Under the pieces are notes generated by a model. That model saw only the letters and a list, made by a program, of their open reading frames with translations, was not told the origin of the DNA and did not search any database. 64,000 nt of DNA from Alsobacter sp045348435 (GTDB lineage Bacteria; Pseudomonadota; Alphaproteobacteria; Rhizobiales; Beijerinckiaceae): positions 1,178,001 to 1,242,000 of the forward strand of contig NZ_CP157484.1 in the NCBI RefSeq assembly GCF_045348435.1, written 5' to 3'. Position 1 is the stretch's first letter; each line of letters begins with the position of its first letter. Below are positions 47,209-56,639 of the stretch, piece after piece. Made by a program: the position numbers and the translations under genes.

Positions 47209-48503
47209 ATGGGCTCAGTTTCGCCCCTGCGCCTTTTGGCGGACTTGCGCCGGGCGGACCTTCGCGTGCTGAAGGTCGCTTCAGTTCTGGTCCCGCTGGC
47301 TTTCTTCGCCTTCGGCGCCGGGCAGAGCTATCATCAGCGCCTGCGCGAGGCCGCGCAGTCGGTCGAGCGAACGGTCGACATCCTGGATCAGCAGGCACGA
47401 CGCGTCTTTGAGGTGCAAGATCTCATTCTGCAGCAGACCGACGACCGCGTCGCCGCGATGACGTGGGACGAGATCGGCTCCTCCGAGACGCTGCATCAAT
47501 GGCTGAAAGCGATGGACGACCGCGTCGCCCAGATCGACGTAGTCTGGCTGATCGACCCTCAGGGGCATGGGCGCATTCCAGCCGCTTCTTCCCCGCTCCC
47601 GCAACCTCCCGGGTGGCGGACCGCGATTATTTCGGGGCGCTGCAGTCCGGAGCCGCCGGTCTTGTCTTCGGCGAGCCTCGACCGGGCCGCACCACTATCG
47701 GTCACGTGTTCTTGAACGTGGCGCGCCGCCGCGCCGGGCCCACGGGAGCTTTCGACGGCGTCATTGTCGCTTCCTTAGGGCCTGAATTCTTCGCCAACGC
47801 GTTCAAGGGCCTCGTCGTCAGCCCTGACGACGCGATCTCCTTCATCCGGGAGGACGGCGCCATGCTGGCGCGTGGGCCGCAGCCGCTACGCCAGCCCGTC
47901 CAGCTGGCCCCTGACAGCGGGCCCCTCGCCAATCTGCATCAGGGCGAAATGAACGCGATCTGGAGCTGCGACGGGTCGCCCCGGACCAGCCAGAGGTCCT
48001 CGGGAAGGTCATACTGGATCGCAATATCGCCGCGCAGCGACTGGCCCAGCACCCTCAACCTGCCCCGGGCCGAGATCGACGCCCGGGTGGCCCCCACGCC
48101 CACAAGCGGCGACCAGCGCCCCGCCGCCGCCCGGCGCCGCGTGCTCCTGGTCGAAGACAACCTGCCGGTGGCCGAGGTTGGCCGCGCCATCTTGGTCGAG
48201 CGCGGCCACGCCGTGACGGTCTGCGCCAATGCCCGCGACGCCTTGGCGCTCCTGGCGCAAGGCGCCTATGACGTGGTCCGTTCCGATCGTGTCATGCCCG
48301 GAGCCATGAACGGCCTCGATTTGGCGCGCGCCGTCGCGGCCCGTCACGCCGGCCTGCCGATCGTGCTGATGACCGGCTACAGCGAGGCCGCCAACAGGGC
48401 CATAGCGGAGGGCTTCACCCTGTTGCTGAAGCCCTACGAACCGTTGGCTCTGGCCAAAGCCGTCGAAAGCGCGGGCGCGCCGGAAAGCGAAAGCGCGACT
48501 TAG
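47209..48503 (+). pseudogene. Hybrid histidine kinase pseudogene: frameshift, lost kinase core, inverted internal fragment
   Basis: The start frame gives a membrane helix (VASVLVPLAFFAFGAG) and the beginning of a periplasmic sensor domain ending VWLIDPQGHG. The domain continues in another frame (SSRFFPAPATSRVADRDYFG), so a frameshift lies near 47570-47580. Sensor sequence runs to about 47935. PAS, HisKA and most of the ATPase domain are missing. The minus strand at about 47942-48060 encodes SLRGDIAIQYDLPEDLWLVR and DPSQLQIAF, the N-box lead-in of a histidine-kinase ATPase domain, so this piece is inverted. Plus-strand sense resumes at STLNLPRAE, the end of such a domain. A receiver follows (VLLVEDNLPVAE, phospho-Asp in SDRVMPG, Lys in LLLKPYEP) and looks intact. 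It cannot make a working kinase. Confidence 0.85.
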
Positions 48504-48846
48504 GACAGGCGGCCTGCGTGACAGGCCTTGAGGACCTGGGGCGCGTAGGCCGAGGTCGAGCAGAGAGCGGCAGCCTTGTCGACATGGTCCGATGCGGACA
48601 TGCGGTCTCATCCCACACCAGAGGAAGGTTTCAAGGCTGCGCCCAGAGCCGTTTCACCGCCTTGATCCAGGGGCGGGCGACCGAGGTCCGTTGCTGTCCC
48701 TGGTCGGGCGGAGCCGCTTGGCTTGGCGCCGGACCACAGCTGGCTCGTCCGGTTTGAAGGACGTCATGATCTTGTTCGTCTGACTGTCGGAACCAGACGC
48801 CGCCATCGCCATTGAATCGGTATTCCGCAGTGGAAGACCTCACGTA

Positions 48847-48879
48847 AGCCCCGCAGCATCAGCCCCCCGCTGCGGGGCT
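48847..48879 (+). terminator. Perfect 11-bp GC hairpin within the repeat
   Basis: AGCCCCGCAGC pairs with GCTGCGGGGCT around an 11-nt loop and is followed by TTTCT. It has the form of a rho-independent terminator. The equivalent hairpin in the other copy (about 25004-25041) is degraded, although its T run is longer. Confidence 0.7.
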
Positions 48880-49098
48880 TTCTGATGCCGTGTTGCGAGA
48901 TGAAAATAACTGCCCGTTCTCGTGGCCCCCGCCGTGCCGCTTTGGACATTCTCAGCAATCCCGACTTCCACCAGCTCTCAGTAGAGGGCTCCTCTCATGG
49001 CGACACACCGGCTACTGCGCGGCAGATATTGGTAGACCAACCAATTGAGCTATTTCTATATCCATCATACAGTGGTCAAAATCAAGCCGAGGGGCGCC

Positions 49099-49344
49099 AT
49101 GAGTAGCCTGCGTGCCTATGAGATCTACACTCACATGGAGGGGGCCCCCTTCGTCCTTGTAAGGTTGTATGCCTCGACAGACGAACTCGCCGTTCAAACC
49201 GCCCTCAGGTTTCTTCGTGAACGGAAAGCGGCCGGTGTCATTGCGCCTGACCAACTGGTCTGGATGACGGGACCCGACGCACGAAATGTCATGCCGTGCC
49301 GCAGCATCGCCGAGTCGCTCACATCCAGCCCCCATTTGAACTAA
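49099..49344 (+). CDS. Small conserved-looking protein of the duplicated unit (81 aa)
   Basis: GAGGGG 5 nt before the ATG fixes the start at MSSLRAYEIYTHMEG. The sequence reads as a compact alpha/beta protein (FVLVRLYASTDELAVQTALR, FLRERKAAGVIAPDQLVWMT) with no signal peptide or membrane segment. I do not recognise the family. A broken copy lies at 25257. The upstream 90 bp are AT-rich (TTGAGCTATTTCTATATCC) and probably include its promoter. Confidence 0.6.
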   Translation: MSSLRAYEIYTHMEGAPFVLVRLYASTDELAVQTALRFLRERKAAGVIAPDQLVWMTGPDARNVMPCRSIAESLTSSPHLN

Positions 49345-50057
49345 AGGGGGCCGCTGTTCACGCGCCGTGCGCGGGATCGCGCTGTCCTGGCAAGCCACAG
49401 GAACGCGAACGACCGCCGGTCCAACTCCGGCGGCCGCCCGACCTCTCCTCGCAGGATCATGGTGCCCGGCCCCGCGCTGGATGGCGAGAGAGGGCTGCGT
49501 TGATCCTCGCTTTCCACAGGCGAGTGAGGCGCAAAACGGGTCGGCCCCGTCGCGAAACGGGGCCGACCTGCTTACCCGATTCAGGAGAGGGACCATGAGT
49601 CCTCTGGCCTGAGGCTTGGGTCCGCATGGTTTACAACGGCTTCCCCAAAAGGCCGAGCCGCTGCTTGCGAACGACGGCCGACCTGGTCCGGGCCGACCGT
49701 GACTGGAACGACTATGTGGTGAACGCCGTCACGCAATTCGCTCATTCGGCATCCAGCCGCAGGGAAACGTCACACAGGCCAAAGCGGCCTGGTTGCCAGC
49801 CGCACTGGCTGCGGCTCGTCCGCAATCCGCGACGACCACCGGTTGCCGCGCTTCGGGCGATAGCCGGGTCGGTTTGGTCGGGTAAACGGGACGGCGGCGG
49901 ACCATGTCTTTCGGCCGCACGTGACTGGTGGCGCCGCAAACGCCATGACCGCTCAGCTTTGCAGACTGCCAGTCGTGCGGCGTTCGTGCATTCCTGCACA
50001 CGTCGTCGGCTGACTTTGCGGCAATATGGTCGCTCAGCAATCGATGAGGCGACGAAA
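49345..50057. other. Gene-poor stretch before the type I secretion genes
   Basis: No gene recognised. A long plus-strand frame begins at 49626 and reads into the ABC transporter, but its first 144 codons are Arg/Trp-rich and match no domain. This stretch contains the hairpin at 49539-49568 and presumably the promoter of the secretion operon. Confidence 0.45.
49539..49568 (+). terminator. Perfect 12-bp hairpin
   Basis: GGTCGGCCCCGT pairs with ACGGGGCCGACC around the loop CGCGAA. It stands about 195 bp past the 81-residue gene and 490 bp before the ABC transporter. It has no T tract but is strong enough to act as a bidirectional stop. Confidence 0.5.
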
Positions 50058-51854
50058 ATGAGTGCGCACGCTTTCAATCTTGGTGAGCCGCTCGGCCCTG
50101 GAGCCATCAAGACCGCGCTTCGCGCCACCCGGCCCGCCCTCGCCACGGCCGTCGTGTTCAGCTTTTTCATCAACGTCCTGGCCCTCGCCGGGCCGCTCTA
50201 CATGCTGCAGGTCTATGACCGCGTGCTGTCCAGCCGCAGCCTGAGCACCCTGGTCGCGCTGACCGTCATCCTGGCTTTCGTCTACGCGGTGTCGTCGGCG
50301 CTGGAGATGCTGCGGTCCAAGATCCTCGTCCGGGCCGGCGTCAAGTTCGACAAGGTCGCCAATCCGGACGTGTTCCGCGGCGTGCAGCGCGCGACGATCA
50401 TCCAGCCGAGCCCGCGGCATGTTCAGTCGCTGCGCGACGTCGACACCATCCGCGAGTTCTTCACGGGCAGCGGCCTGCTGGCTTTCTGCGACTTCCCGTG
50501 GGTGCCCGTCTATGTGATCGCGGCCTTCGCGCTGAACCCGATCTATGGCTGGCTCGCCGTCGGCGGCAGCGTCATCACCTTCGGGCTGGCGCTGGCCAAC
50601 GAGTACTCCACCAAGAGCAGCCTCGACCAGGCGTCGCGCAACGCCATGGCGGCGAACAACCACGCCGTGGCGACGTTCCGCAACGCGGAAGTCCTGCAGG
50701 CGATGGGCATGATCGAGGCGCTCCGCTCGCGCTGGTCGAAGCACCACGAGGCCACCCTCGGCTGGCAGGCCGCGGCCAGCAACAAAGCGGGCGTGCTGAT
50801 CGCCCTCACCAAGTTCAACCGCACGCTGCTGCAGAGCCTGATCCTGGGCGTCGGCGCCTATCTGGTGATCGAGCGCGAGGTGTCGCCCGGCATGATGATC
50901 GCGGCGTCGATCATCATCGGCAAGGCGCTGGCCCCGGTGGAGATCGCGATCGGCAACTGGAAGGGCTTCGTCTCGATGCGCGAGGCCTACCGCCGCGTCA
51001 ACGGCCTCTTGGAGAAGGTGCCGGAGCCGTCCAAGCGCCTGCGCCTGCCCACCCCCGCCGGCACCGTCACGCTGGAGAACGTCCATGCGCGCGCGCCCGG
51101 ACGCGAGACCCTGGTGCTGCGCAACGTCTCCCTCACGCTTCCCGCCGGCGCGGTGCTGGGCGTGGTCGGCGCGTCGGCCGCCGGCAAGTCGAGCCTGGCG
51201 CGGGTGATGGTCGGCGTGTGGCCGGTCGCGGGCGGCACGGTCCGCCTCGACGGCGCGGACCTCAACCACTGGGATCCGAACGACCTCGGCCGCCATATCG
51301 GCTACCTGCCGCAGGACGTCGAATTGTTCTCCGGCACCATCGCCGAGAACATCAGCCGCTTCGACGAGGCGGCGACGCAGGACGACATCATCCGGGCCTC
51401 CACGCTGGCCGGGGTGCACGACCTCGTGCAGAAGCTGCCGGACGGCTACAACACCCATATCGGCGACGGCGGGCAGGCCCTCTCGGGCGGCCAGCGCCAA
51501 CGCATCGGGCTGGCCCGCGCCATCTACGGCATGCCGGCGGTGATCGTGCTCGACGAGCCCAACGCCAATCTCGACTCCGTCGGCGAGCAGGCGCTGGTGC
51601 AGGCCGTGGCCGCCATGAGGCAGGCCCGCCGCACGGTGGTGATCGTCACCCATAAGACCAACATCCTGGGGATGGTCGATTATGTGCTCGTGATGAACGA
51701 GGGCGCCGTCCAGCTCGCCGGTCCGCGCGACGAGGCGCTGGCCGCCATCATGGGTCCGCGCGTCGTGGCGGGGTCGCCAGCGCGAGACTCGGCGGCCGCT
51801 GAAACGAGGGCGCCGTCGCTGGAGAAACGCGGCGGCGCTGCCACGGCCGCCTGA
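50058..51854 (+). CDS. Type I secretion system permease/ATPase (PrtD/AprD-like)
   Basis: 598 aa, typical of PrtD-type exporters, which lack the N-terminal C39-like domain. Membrane domain with helices at about 30-75 (ATAVVFSFFINVLALAGPLY, STLVALTVILAFVYAVS) and more to about 320. The ATPase domain has Walker A GASAAGKSS at about 370, signature LSGGQRQRIGLARA, Walker B VIVLDEPNANLD and switch His in VTHKT. It exports RTX proteins in one step with the HlyD-like adaptor encoded 56 bp downstream. Start chosen at MSAHAFN with GAGG upstream. No TolC-type partner in the window. Confidence 0.92.
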   Translation: MSAHAFNLGEPLGPGAIKTALRATRPALATAVVFSFFINVLALAGPLYMLQVYDRVLSSRSLSTLVALTVILAFVYAVSSALEMLRSKILVRAGVKFDKVANPDVFRGVQRATIIQPSPRHVQSLRDVDTIREFFTGSGLLAFCDFPWVPVYVIAAFALNPIYGWLAVGGSVITFGLALANEYSTKSSLDQASRNAMAANNHAVATFRNAEVLQAMGMIEALRSRWSKHHEATLGWQAAASNKAGVLIALTKFNRTLLQSLILGVGAYLVIEREVSPGMMIAASIIIGKALAPVEIAIGNWKGFVSMREAYRRVNGLLEKVPEPSKRLRLPTPAGTVTLENVHARAPGRETLVLRNVSLTLPAGAVLGVVGASAAGKSSLARVMVGVWPVAGGTVRLDGADLNHWDPNDLGRHIGYLPQDVELFSGTIAENISRFDEAATQDDIIRASTLAGVHDLVQKLPDGYNTHIGDGGQALSGGQRQRIGLARAIYGMPAVIVLDEPNANLDSVGEQALVQAVAAMRQARRTVVIVTHKTNILGMVDYVLVMNEGAVQLAGPRDEALAAIMGPRVVAGSPARDSAAAETRAPSLEKRGGAATAA

Positions 51855-51910
51855 GCGCAGGTTCGTCCAGGCTCGTCCAAGAATACGATCAGCTGCCAGA
51901 GGAGAGAGAC

Positions 51911-53221
51911 ATGAGCGTCATCGAGGCGCCTCCGGCGTCCAGCGACTTTCGCAATCTTGCGATCGCCGGCTATGTGGTGATCGCGACCTGCATCGGCGGC
52001 CTGTTCCTGTGGGCCGGGCTCACCAAGCTCGACAGCGCCGTCGTGGCGAACGCGTCGGTGTCGCTGGATTCGCGCCGCAAGGTCATGCAGCACCTGGAAG
52101 GCGGCATGATCAAACAGATCGCCGTCAAGGAGGGCCAGCTCGTGCAGGAGGGCGAGGTGCTGGTCCGCCTCGACGACACGCAGGCCCGCGCCAGCCTCGA
52201 CCTGGTGCGCAACCAGCTCGACGCGGTGATCGCCCAGGAGGCCCGCCTCATCGCCGAGCGCGACCGGGCCGCGGAGATCGCCTACCCGGCTGAGCTGAGC
52301 AGCCGGGACTCGTCGCCCAGCGTCCGCAAGATCATCGACGACCAGAACGCCCAGTTCCGCGAGCGTCGCAACTCGCTGCGCAGCCAGATCGACGTGCTGC
52401 AGAGCCGGGTGCACCAGCTTGAGACCGAGATCGAGGGGCTGAAGCGCGAGGGCGCGGCGGCCGAGCAGCAGCTCTTCTTCATCAATGACGAGCTCGTGGG
52501 CGTGCGCGACCTGGCCGACAAGGGGCTGGTGGCCAAGACCCGCCGCAACGCGCTGGAGCGCGAGAAGGCCCGCCTCGACGGCGTCATCGGCCGCAACCAG
52601 ATCGACGAGTCGAAGGCCCGCAACAACATCAATGAAGTGCGGCTGCAGGTGAACCAGCTGCAGCAGAAGCTGCAGGAGGACGTGGCGGCCTCCATGCAGG
52701 AGACGCGGCAGAAGATGTCCGACCTGCGCGAGAAAATCCGCGTGTCCGAGGACGTCCTGCGCCGGACCGAGCTGACCGCGCCGCGGGCCGGCATCGTCCA
52801 GAACGTCAAGATCAGCACCATCGGGCAGGTCCTGCGCCCGGGCGAGTCGCTGCTGGAGATCGTGCCCACGGACGACCAGCTCGTCGTGGAGGCGCAGGTG
52901 CCGGTCACCGACGTCGACCGGCTGCAGACCGGCCAGGCCGCCGAGATCCGCTTCCCGAACTTCCACTCCCGCACGACGCCCACCATCATGGGCCAGATCC
53001 GCAGCCTGTCGCGCGACCGGTTGGTCGACGAGACGTCGCACCAGCCCTACTTCCTGGCGCAGGTGGCCGTGTCGGACACCGACATCCCCGAGGAGATGAA
53101 GGCGCGCCTCAGGGCCGGCATGCCGGCCGAGGTCGTGTTCCCGTCGGGCGAGCGCACCGCGCTGGAATACATGATCCATCCTCTCAAGGAGGCGTTCGCC
53201 AAGGGCTTCCGCGAGCGTTGA
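51911..53221 (+). CDS. Type I secretion periplasmic adaptor (HlyD/PrtE family)
   Basis: 436 aa. One N-terminal membrane helix (IAGYVVIATCIGGLFLWAGL, about 19-38), a lipoyl half-motif (LEGGMIKQIAVKEGQLVQEG), long coiled-coil hairpin helices (about 130-290), then LTAPRAGIVQNVKISTIGQV and a beta-barrel domain ending MIHPLKEAFAKGFRE, the usual PrtE-like end. GAGAGAGA precedes the ATG. With the ABC protein it forms the inner-membrane part of the exporter; both known substrate genes downstream are broken. Confidence 0.92.
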   Translation: MSVIEAPPASSDFRNLAIAGYVVIATCIGGLFLWAGLTKLDSAVVANASVSLDSRRKVMQHLEGGMIKQIAVKEGQLVQEGEVLVRLDDTQARASLDLVRNQLDAVIAQEARLIAERDRAAEIAYPAELSSRDSSPSVRKIIDDQNAQFRERRNSLRSQIDVLQSRVHQLETEIEGLKREGAAAEQQLFFINDELVGVRDLADKGLVAKTRRNALEREKARLDGVIGRNQIDESKARNNINEVRLQVNQLQQKLQEDVAASMQETRQKMSDLREKIRVSEDVLRRTELTAPRAGIVQNVKISTIGQVLRPGESLLEIVPTDDQLVVEAQVPVTDVDRLQTGQAAEIRFPNFHSRTTPTIMGQIRSLSRDRLVDETSHQPYFLAQVAVSDTDIPEEMKARLRAGMPAEVVFPSGERTALEYMIHPLKEAFAKGFRER

Positions 53222-53233
53222 CGAAGACTCGAG

Positions 53234-54066
53234 CGGCGTCTCGGTGATTTGGAACGAGAGCTCCAGTAGCACATTCGTCGGGTCGAACTTGAAACTGAGC
53301 ACAGTGACTGGGCTCACGGAAACAGTTACAGATAACACGGCCTTCGATTTTGTCGCGCGACGGGAACAGAGGATAAGGCGACGCTGGAGCTGCGCGATGT
53401 CACGTTCAATGTCGCGACGAAATTCGTTTCCGTTGGCGGGTTGAGCACTGACCTTGGCGCAGTCGGAAGATCCGGCGACCGCGGGCGGGCGACGCCTCCA
53501 CAATCACGGGCTGATCTCTCCGGCTTGGACCATCGCTGCGACCCGCGAGGGGACCCTCAATCGGGGCGCGACGCCAGCGTGTTCACATCGCTGGCTCATC
53601 TCGATGCGTCGCATCACCAGGGCGACATGCCCTTCACCGTCGATGTGGGCACGCGCTGACCCGGCCCTTGACGACCCTGCCCTTGGCGGAAGGCGTCAAC
53701 GCCAGCACGCTCCAAGCCGGCAATGGCCTGCCGGACCCGATCCAGTTCACCGCCGACAACGTCTCGACTTTCGGCAAGCTCACCACGGTGGTCAATTTCA
53801 ACCAGAACGCCGAGGACAAACTGGATCTCAAGGCCTTCGCGCTTGGAGCCGACACGACTGTCGGCACAACCGGAGCGACCCTGACCGGCGATACCGCCGG
53901 CTTCTTCACCGGCGCCAACCGGGTCGTTCTCAACGACGCCACCGACACCATCGATGTCGACGTCAACAAGGACGGCAACTTCAGCGCCGCCACCGACCTG
54001 GCGGTAAGGACCACCGGGGTGACAGCGGCCGGCTTTACTGCGGCGGACCTCGTCCTGACCGAAAAC
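53234..54066 (+). pseudogene. Remnant of a type I secretion substrate
   Basis: Pieces of one protein appear in different frames: SSSTFVGSNLKLSTVTGLTE (from about 53259), TEDKATLELRDVTFNVATKF (about 53367, another frame), then a clean C-terminal segment from 53668 with FNQNAEDKLDLKAFALGADT, VDVNKDGNFSAATDLAV and TAADLVLTEN. The last part matches the acidic, Leu/Val-rich C-termini of proteins exported by PrtD-type systems. No intact start or continuous frame exists. Position right after the exporter fits a lost cognate substrate. Exact borders are uncertain. Confidence 0.65.
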
Positions 54067-54103
54067 GCGCTGCATGGCCCAACGAAACTTGCTCGCCAGA
54101 TGA

Positions 54104-54137
54104 TAGGGAGGGATCGGCATCAGCCGATCCCTCCCTA
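54104..54137. terminator. Perfect 15-bp hairpin between two convergent pseudogenes
   Basis: TAGGGAGGGATCGGC pairs perfectly with GCCGATCCCTCCCTA around the 4-nt loop ATCA. It lies between the ends of the rightward substrate remnant and the leftward RTX pseudogene, with TTTTTAAA shortly beyond on the plus strand. It is a convincing bidirectional terminator. It is intact although both flanking genes are decayed. Confidence 0.8.
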
Positions 54138-54151
54138 CGCGCGCTACGTTT

Positions 54152-55106
54152 TTAAACCCAGTGATGGCCTGAGGTCACCCAGGAGCCGCTGAAGGCGTGT
54201 ACGCCCGCCAAGGTCACAGTTCCCGCAATCTGCAGTTCGTCGTCAATGGGTTCGAGCATGAAGATCACATAGCCGTTGGATTAATAGGCGGCGGCGTAGA
54301 TCTCGCCCTTCAAGTCGAGGCGATCGCCGTCATTGGCGTTGAATCGACTACCACATTGTCCCCGGGCGTGATCCGCATCGCGGCGCCTGTCACGTCGAGG
54401 ACCGTGTAGGAGGGGTCAGACACAAACCTATCCGCCCCCGCGTCGCCCCATAGCAGATCGTCGCCGCCATCGCCGTTCAGGGCGTCGTCGCCCGGACCGC
54501 CATGCATTTCGTTAGGCCCGGGCATGAAATGGCGTTGTATTCAGAGGGGAGTCCGGCCTGAGGCAGCCGCGCGTCGCCATGCAGGTCGTCATTGCCGGCG
54601 TCGCCGGAAAGCACGTCGGCGTAGTTCGTGCCGGGGTAGACATGCGCGACGTAATTGGAGCCGCCCCAGATGTGGTCGTCGCCGTCGCCGCCGTGCAACT
54701 GGTCGGTTTGCCACTGTCCATCAAGCACGTCGTCGCCGGCGTCGCCCCAGATGAAATCGAATCCCCCGCCGCGCAAAAGCGTGTCGTCGCCCTCGCGCCC
54801 AAAAACGAAGTCCGGGGACCCGCCGCCGTCGATGACGTTGGCCTGAGCGTCGCCGTAGAGGACGTCTGTAAACCGGCTGCCGATGACCTGCTCGACTCCC
54901 ATGAAGCTGTCGGAGGCCGCCCACCCGGTTCCCAAGGCCGCATCGGCGAGGTCGATGGTGACGCCCAAGTCGTAACGGCCGACCGAGGCGATGCTGGGCG
55001 CATTGTCGTAGCTCACGGTATCGGCGGCTCCCACGCCGATGAAACTCTCCGGCTGGCTGGTCGCATGGACCAAGTTCTAAAAGTAGACCTGCGTCGCGAG
55101 CGCCAT
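54152..55106 (-). pseudogene. RTX-type secreted protein gene, broken by two stops and two frameshifts
   Basis: The original start ATG at 55106 has AAGGGG 7 nt upstream and gives MALATQVYF, then TAG (55079-55077), then NLVHATSQPESFIGVGAADT in the same frame. RTX repeats follow (GDAQANVIDGG, GREGDDTLLRGG, GDAGDDVLDG). Near 54525 the frame shifts to MPGPNEMHGGPGDDALNGDG. Near 54340 it shifts again to FNANDGDRLDLKGEIYAAAY. TAA at 54283 interrupts this, and sequence runs on as SNGYVIFMLEPIDDELQIAG to a natural end HHWV and stop at 54152. Reassembled, it is about 315 aa with an RTX core and a typical type I tail. Confidence 0.85.
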
Positions 55107-55619
55107 GATCAGCCCCTTTGAGAACGTGGCCCGTCGCCTGCACGGCTCAGCGCTGGCCTCTCAACCACGGCCACAATCTCTTGAAACGCGCGCGCAGCCG
55201 GGCTTGTTCACCGGCCGCGTTATTTCTGCCGGCAGACGGGTCGCGATATCGGTGGCGCGACCGCTTGCGACGGTCGGGAGCGCGCGAGGCTTGCCGCATG
55301 CCGAGATTCTTGGCCGGGCTGTTGCGGAGACTTTGGATGCGCCGGCGCGCAAGCGGCCGCCGGTTTCCATCGAGCGCAGCATTGCTGGCGAACAAAGGGT
55401 TTCCCGGTTTGTTATCCTTCTCGGCGCGCCCGCAGCCTGGACAGGGATTCTCGCGAGCATCGCCAAAGTGCGCGACTCCCATCAGATTTTAGTACGCGCC
55501 TCGGTGGGCTTCCGTCCTGTTTGTCGGCGGCCCGCCCCCGAGACTGCATCCGCTCGTATCGTTCGGCCACCGAAGCGGAGTGTCGGGGAGCCGGCCCAAC
55601 GAGCACTGCGGAACGCGCA
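55107..55619. other. Intergenic stretch with no recognised gene
   Basis: About 510 bp. Open frames on both strands are Arg/Ala-rich and without motifs. It presumably held the promoter of the broken RTX gene at its left end. Confidence 0.45.
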
Positions 55620-56639
55620 CTAACGGATTGAAGGCGCGTACTGGATCCCTCCCTGGCTCCAAAGACGGTTCAGCCCGCGGGGCAGACCCACAGGGCTGCC
55701 AGGCCCAAGGTTTCGGTCGAAGGACTCGCCATAATTGCCTACGTGGCGAACAATCCGCGCCACCCAATCCTTCGAAAGGCCGATCGTCTCGCCCAGGTTC
55801 GCCTCCGTCCCCAAAAGCCGACGAATGTTCGGATTCTCGGACTTCAGCATGGCGTCGACGTTAGCCTGCGTGACGCCCAGCTCTTCCGCATCGAGCCACG
55901 CGAACAGGGTCCAGCGAACCAGCGTGAGCCAGCTCTCATCCCCGCGGCGGACCCAGGGACCGAGCGGCTCTTTCGATATCGCTTCGGGCAGAATCACATG
56001 GTCGCCGGGCTGGGCCATTTTGAGCCTCAAGGCGGCAAGCTGCGACATGTCCGTCGACAGCGCGTCGCAGCGCCCGGTCTCATAGGCCTGGGTCACGTCG
56101 TCGATGGCCTGGAACGTGACCGGCTTGAAGCGCAGGTTGTTGGTGCGGGCGTAGTCGCCGAGATTGAGCTCGTTGGTGGTCCCCTGAGCGACGCAGACCG
56201 AGGCGCCGTCGAGATCCTTCACGCTGTTGAGCTTCATCGACTTGCGGACCAGGAAGCCCTGGCCGTCGTAGTAGTTCACGGCGGCGAAAATCACGCCTTG
56301 CCCCGCGTCGCGCGCCAAGGTCCAGGTCGTGGTGCGCGGAAGCACGTCGACATCCCCGCTCAGCAGCGCGATCAGCCGATCCTTGCTGGACAGAGAGACG
56401 TATCGAACCTTGTCGGGATCGTTGAAGATCGCCGACGATAATGCGCGGCAGAAGTCCGTGTCGAACCCCTTCCACTTTCCGGCCGCATCCGGGAGCGAGA
56501 AGCCCGGAACGCCTTGGCTCGTCCCGCACACCAACTCACCGCGCGCCTTCACCTTGTCCAGCGTCGCCTGGGCTCCGGCGGGCGCGGCGCCCACAGCGAG
56601 GCAGCTCGCGGCGAAGACGGCGGTCAAAAACCCTCTCAT
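55620..56639 (-). CDS. AapJ-like periplasmic amino-acid-binding protein
   Basis: 339 aa with a signal peptide (MRGFLTAVFAASCLAVGAAP, cleavage near AGAQA). SBP_bac_3 features in order: LDKVKARGELVCGTSQGVPG, KGFDTDFCRALSSAIF, LSGDVDVLPRTTTWTLARD, VCVAQGTTNELNLGDYARTN. The length and sequence match the general L-amino-acid binding protein family (AapJ), but no permease or ATPase genes adjoin it. The start overlaps the regulator stop (ATGA), so the two are coupled. With the divergent asparaginase it suggests use of Asn or Asp derivatives. Confidence 0.9.
   Translation of the reverse strand: MRGFLTAVFAASCLAVGAAPAGAQATLDKVKARGELVCGTSQGVPGFSLPDAAGKWKGFDTDFCRALSSAIFNDPDKVRYVSLSSKDRLIALLSGDVDVLPRTTTWTLARDAGQGVIFAAVNYYDGQGFLVRKSMKLNSVKDLDGASVCVAQGTTNELNLGDYARTNNLRFKPVTFQAIDDVTQAYETGRCDALSTDMSQLAALRLKMAQPGDHVILPEAISKEPLGPWVRRGDESWLTLVRWTLFAWLDAEELGVTQANVDAMLKSENPNIRRLLGTEANLGETIGLSKDWVARIVRHVGNYGESFDRNLGPGSPVGLPRGLNRLWSQGGIQYAPSIR

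Larger units (their letters stand above)
48770..49365 (+). repeat. Second copy of the 24.95-25.37 kb repeat, carrying an intact small gene
   Basis: Same block order as the degenerate copy: TTCGTCTGA.TGTCGGAA, TAAGCCCCGCAGCATCAGCC, CCCGTTCTCG, the CCAGCTCT region, GAGGGGCGCCATGA and CCGCTGTTCAC. On the minus strand both copies can encode similar peptides (MAMAASGSDSQTNKIM here, MAATASDNQTNSII there), pointing to a second small frame in the ancestral unit. No terminal inverted repeats or transposase were seen, so mobility is not shown. Confidence 0.75.

Noticed and set aside
49626..50057. N-terminal 144-residue extension of the type I ABC transporter
   Set aside because: The extension is Arg/Trp-rich, without motif, and the ATG at 50058 matches the usual PrtD N-terminus and length.
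51680..53503. 607-codon minus-strand frame opposite the secretion adaptor
   Set aside because: Antisense of a GC-biased gene; the plus-strand adaptor has all family features.
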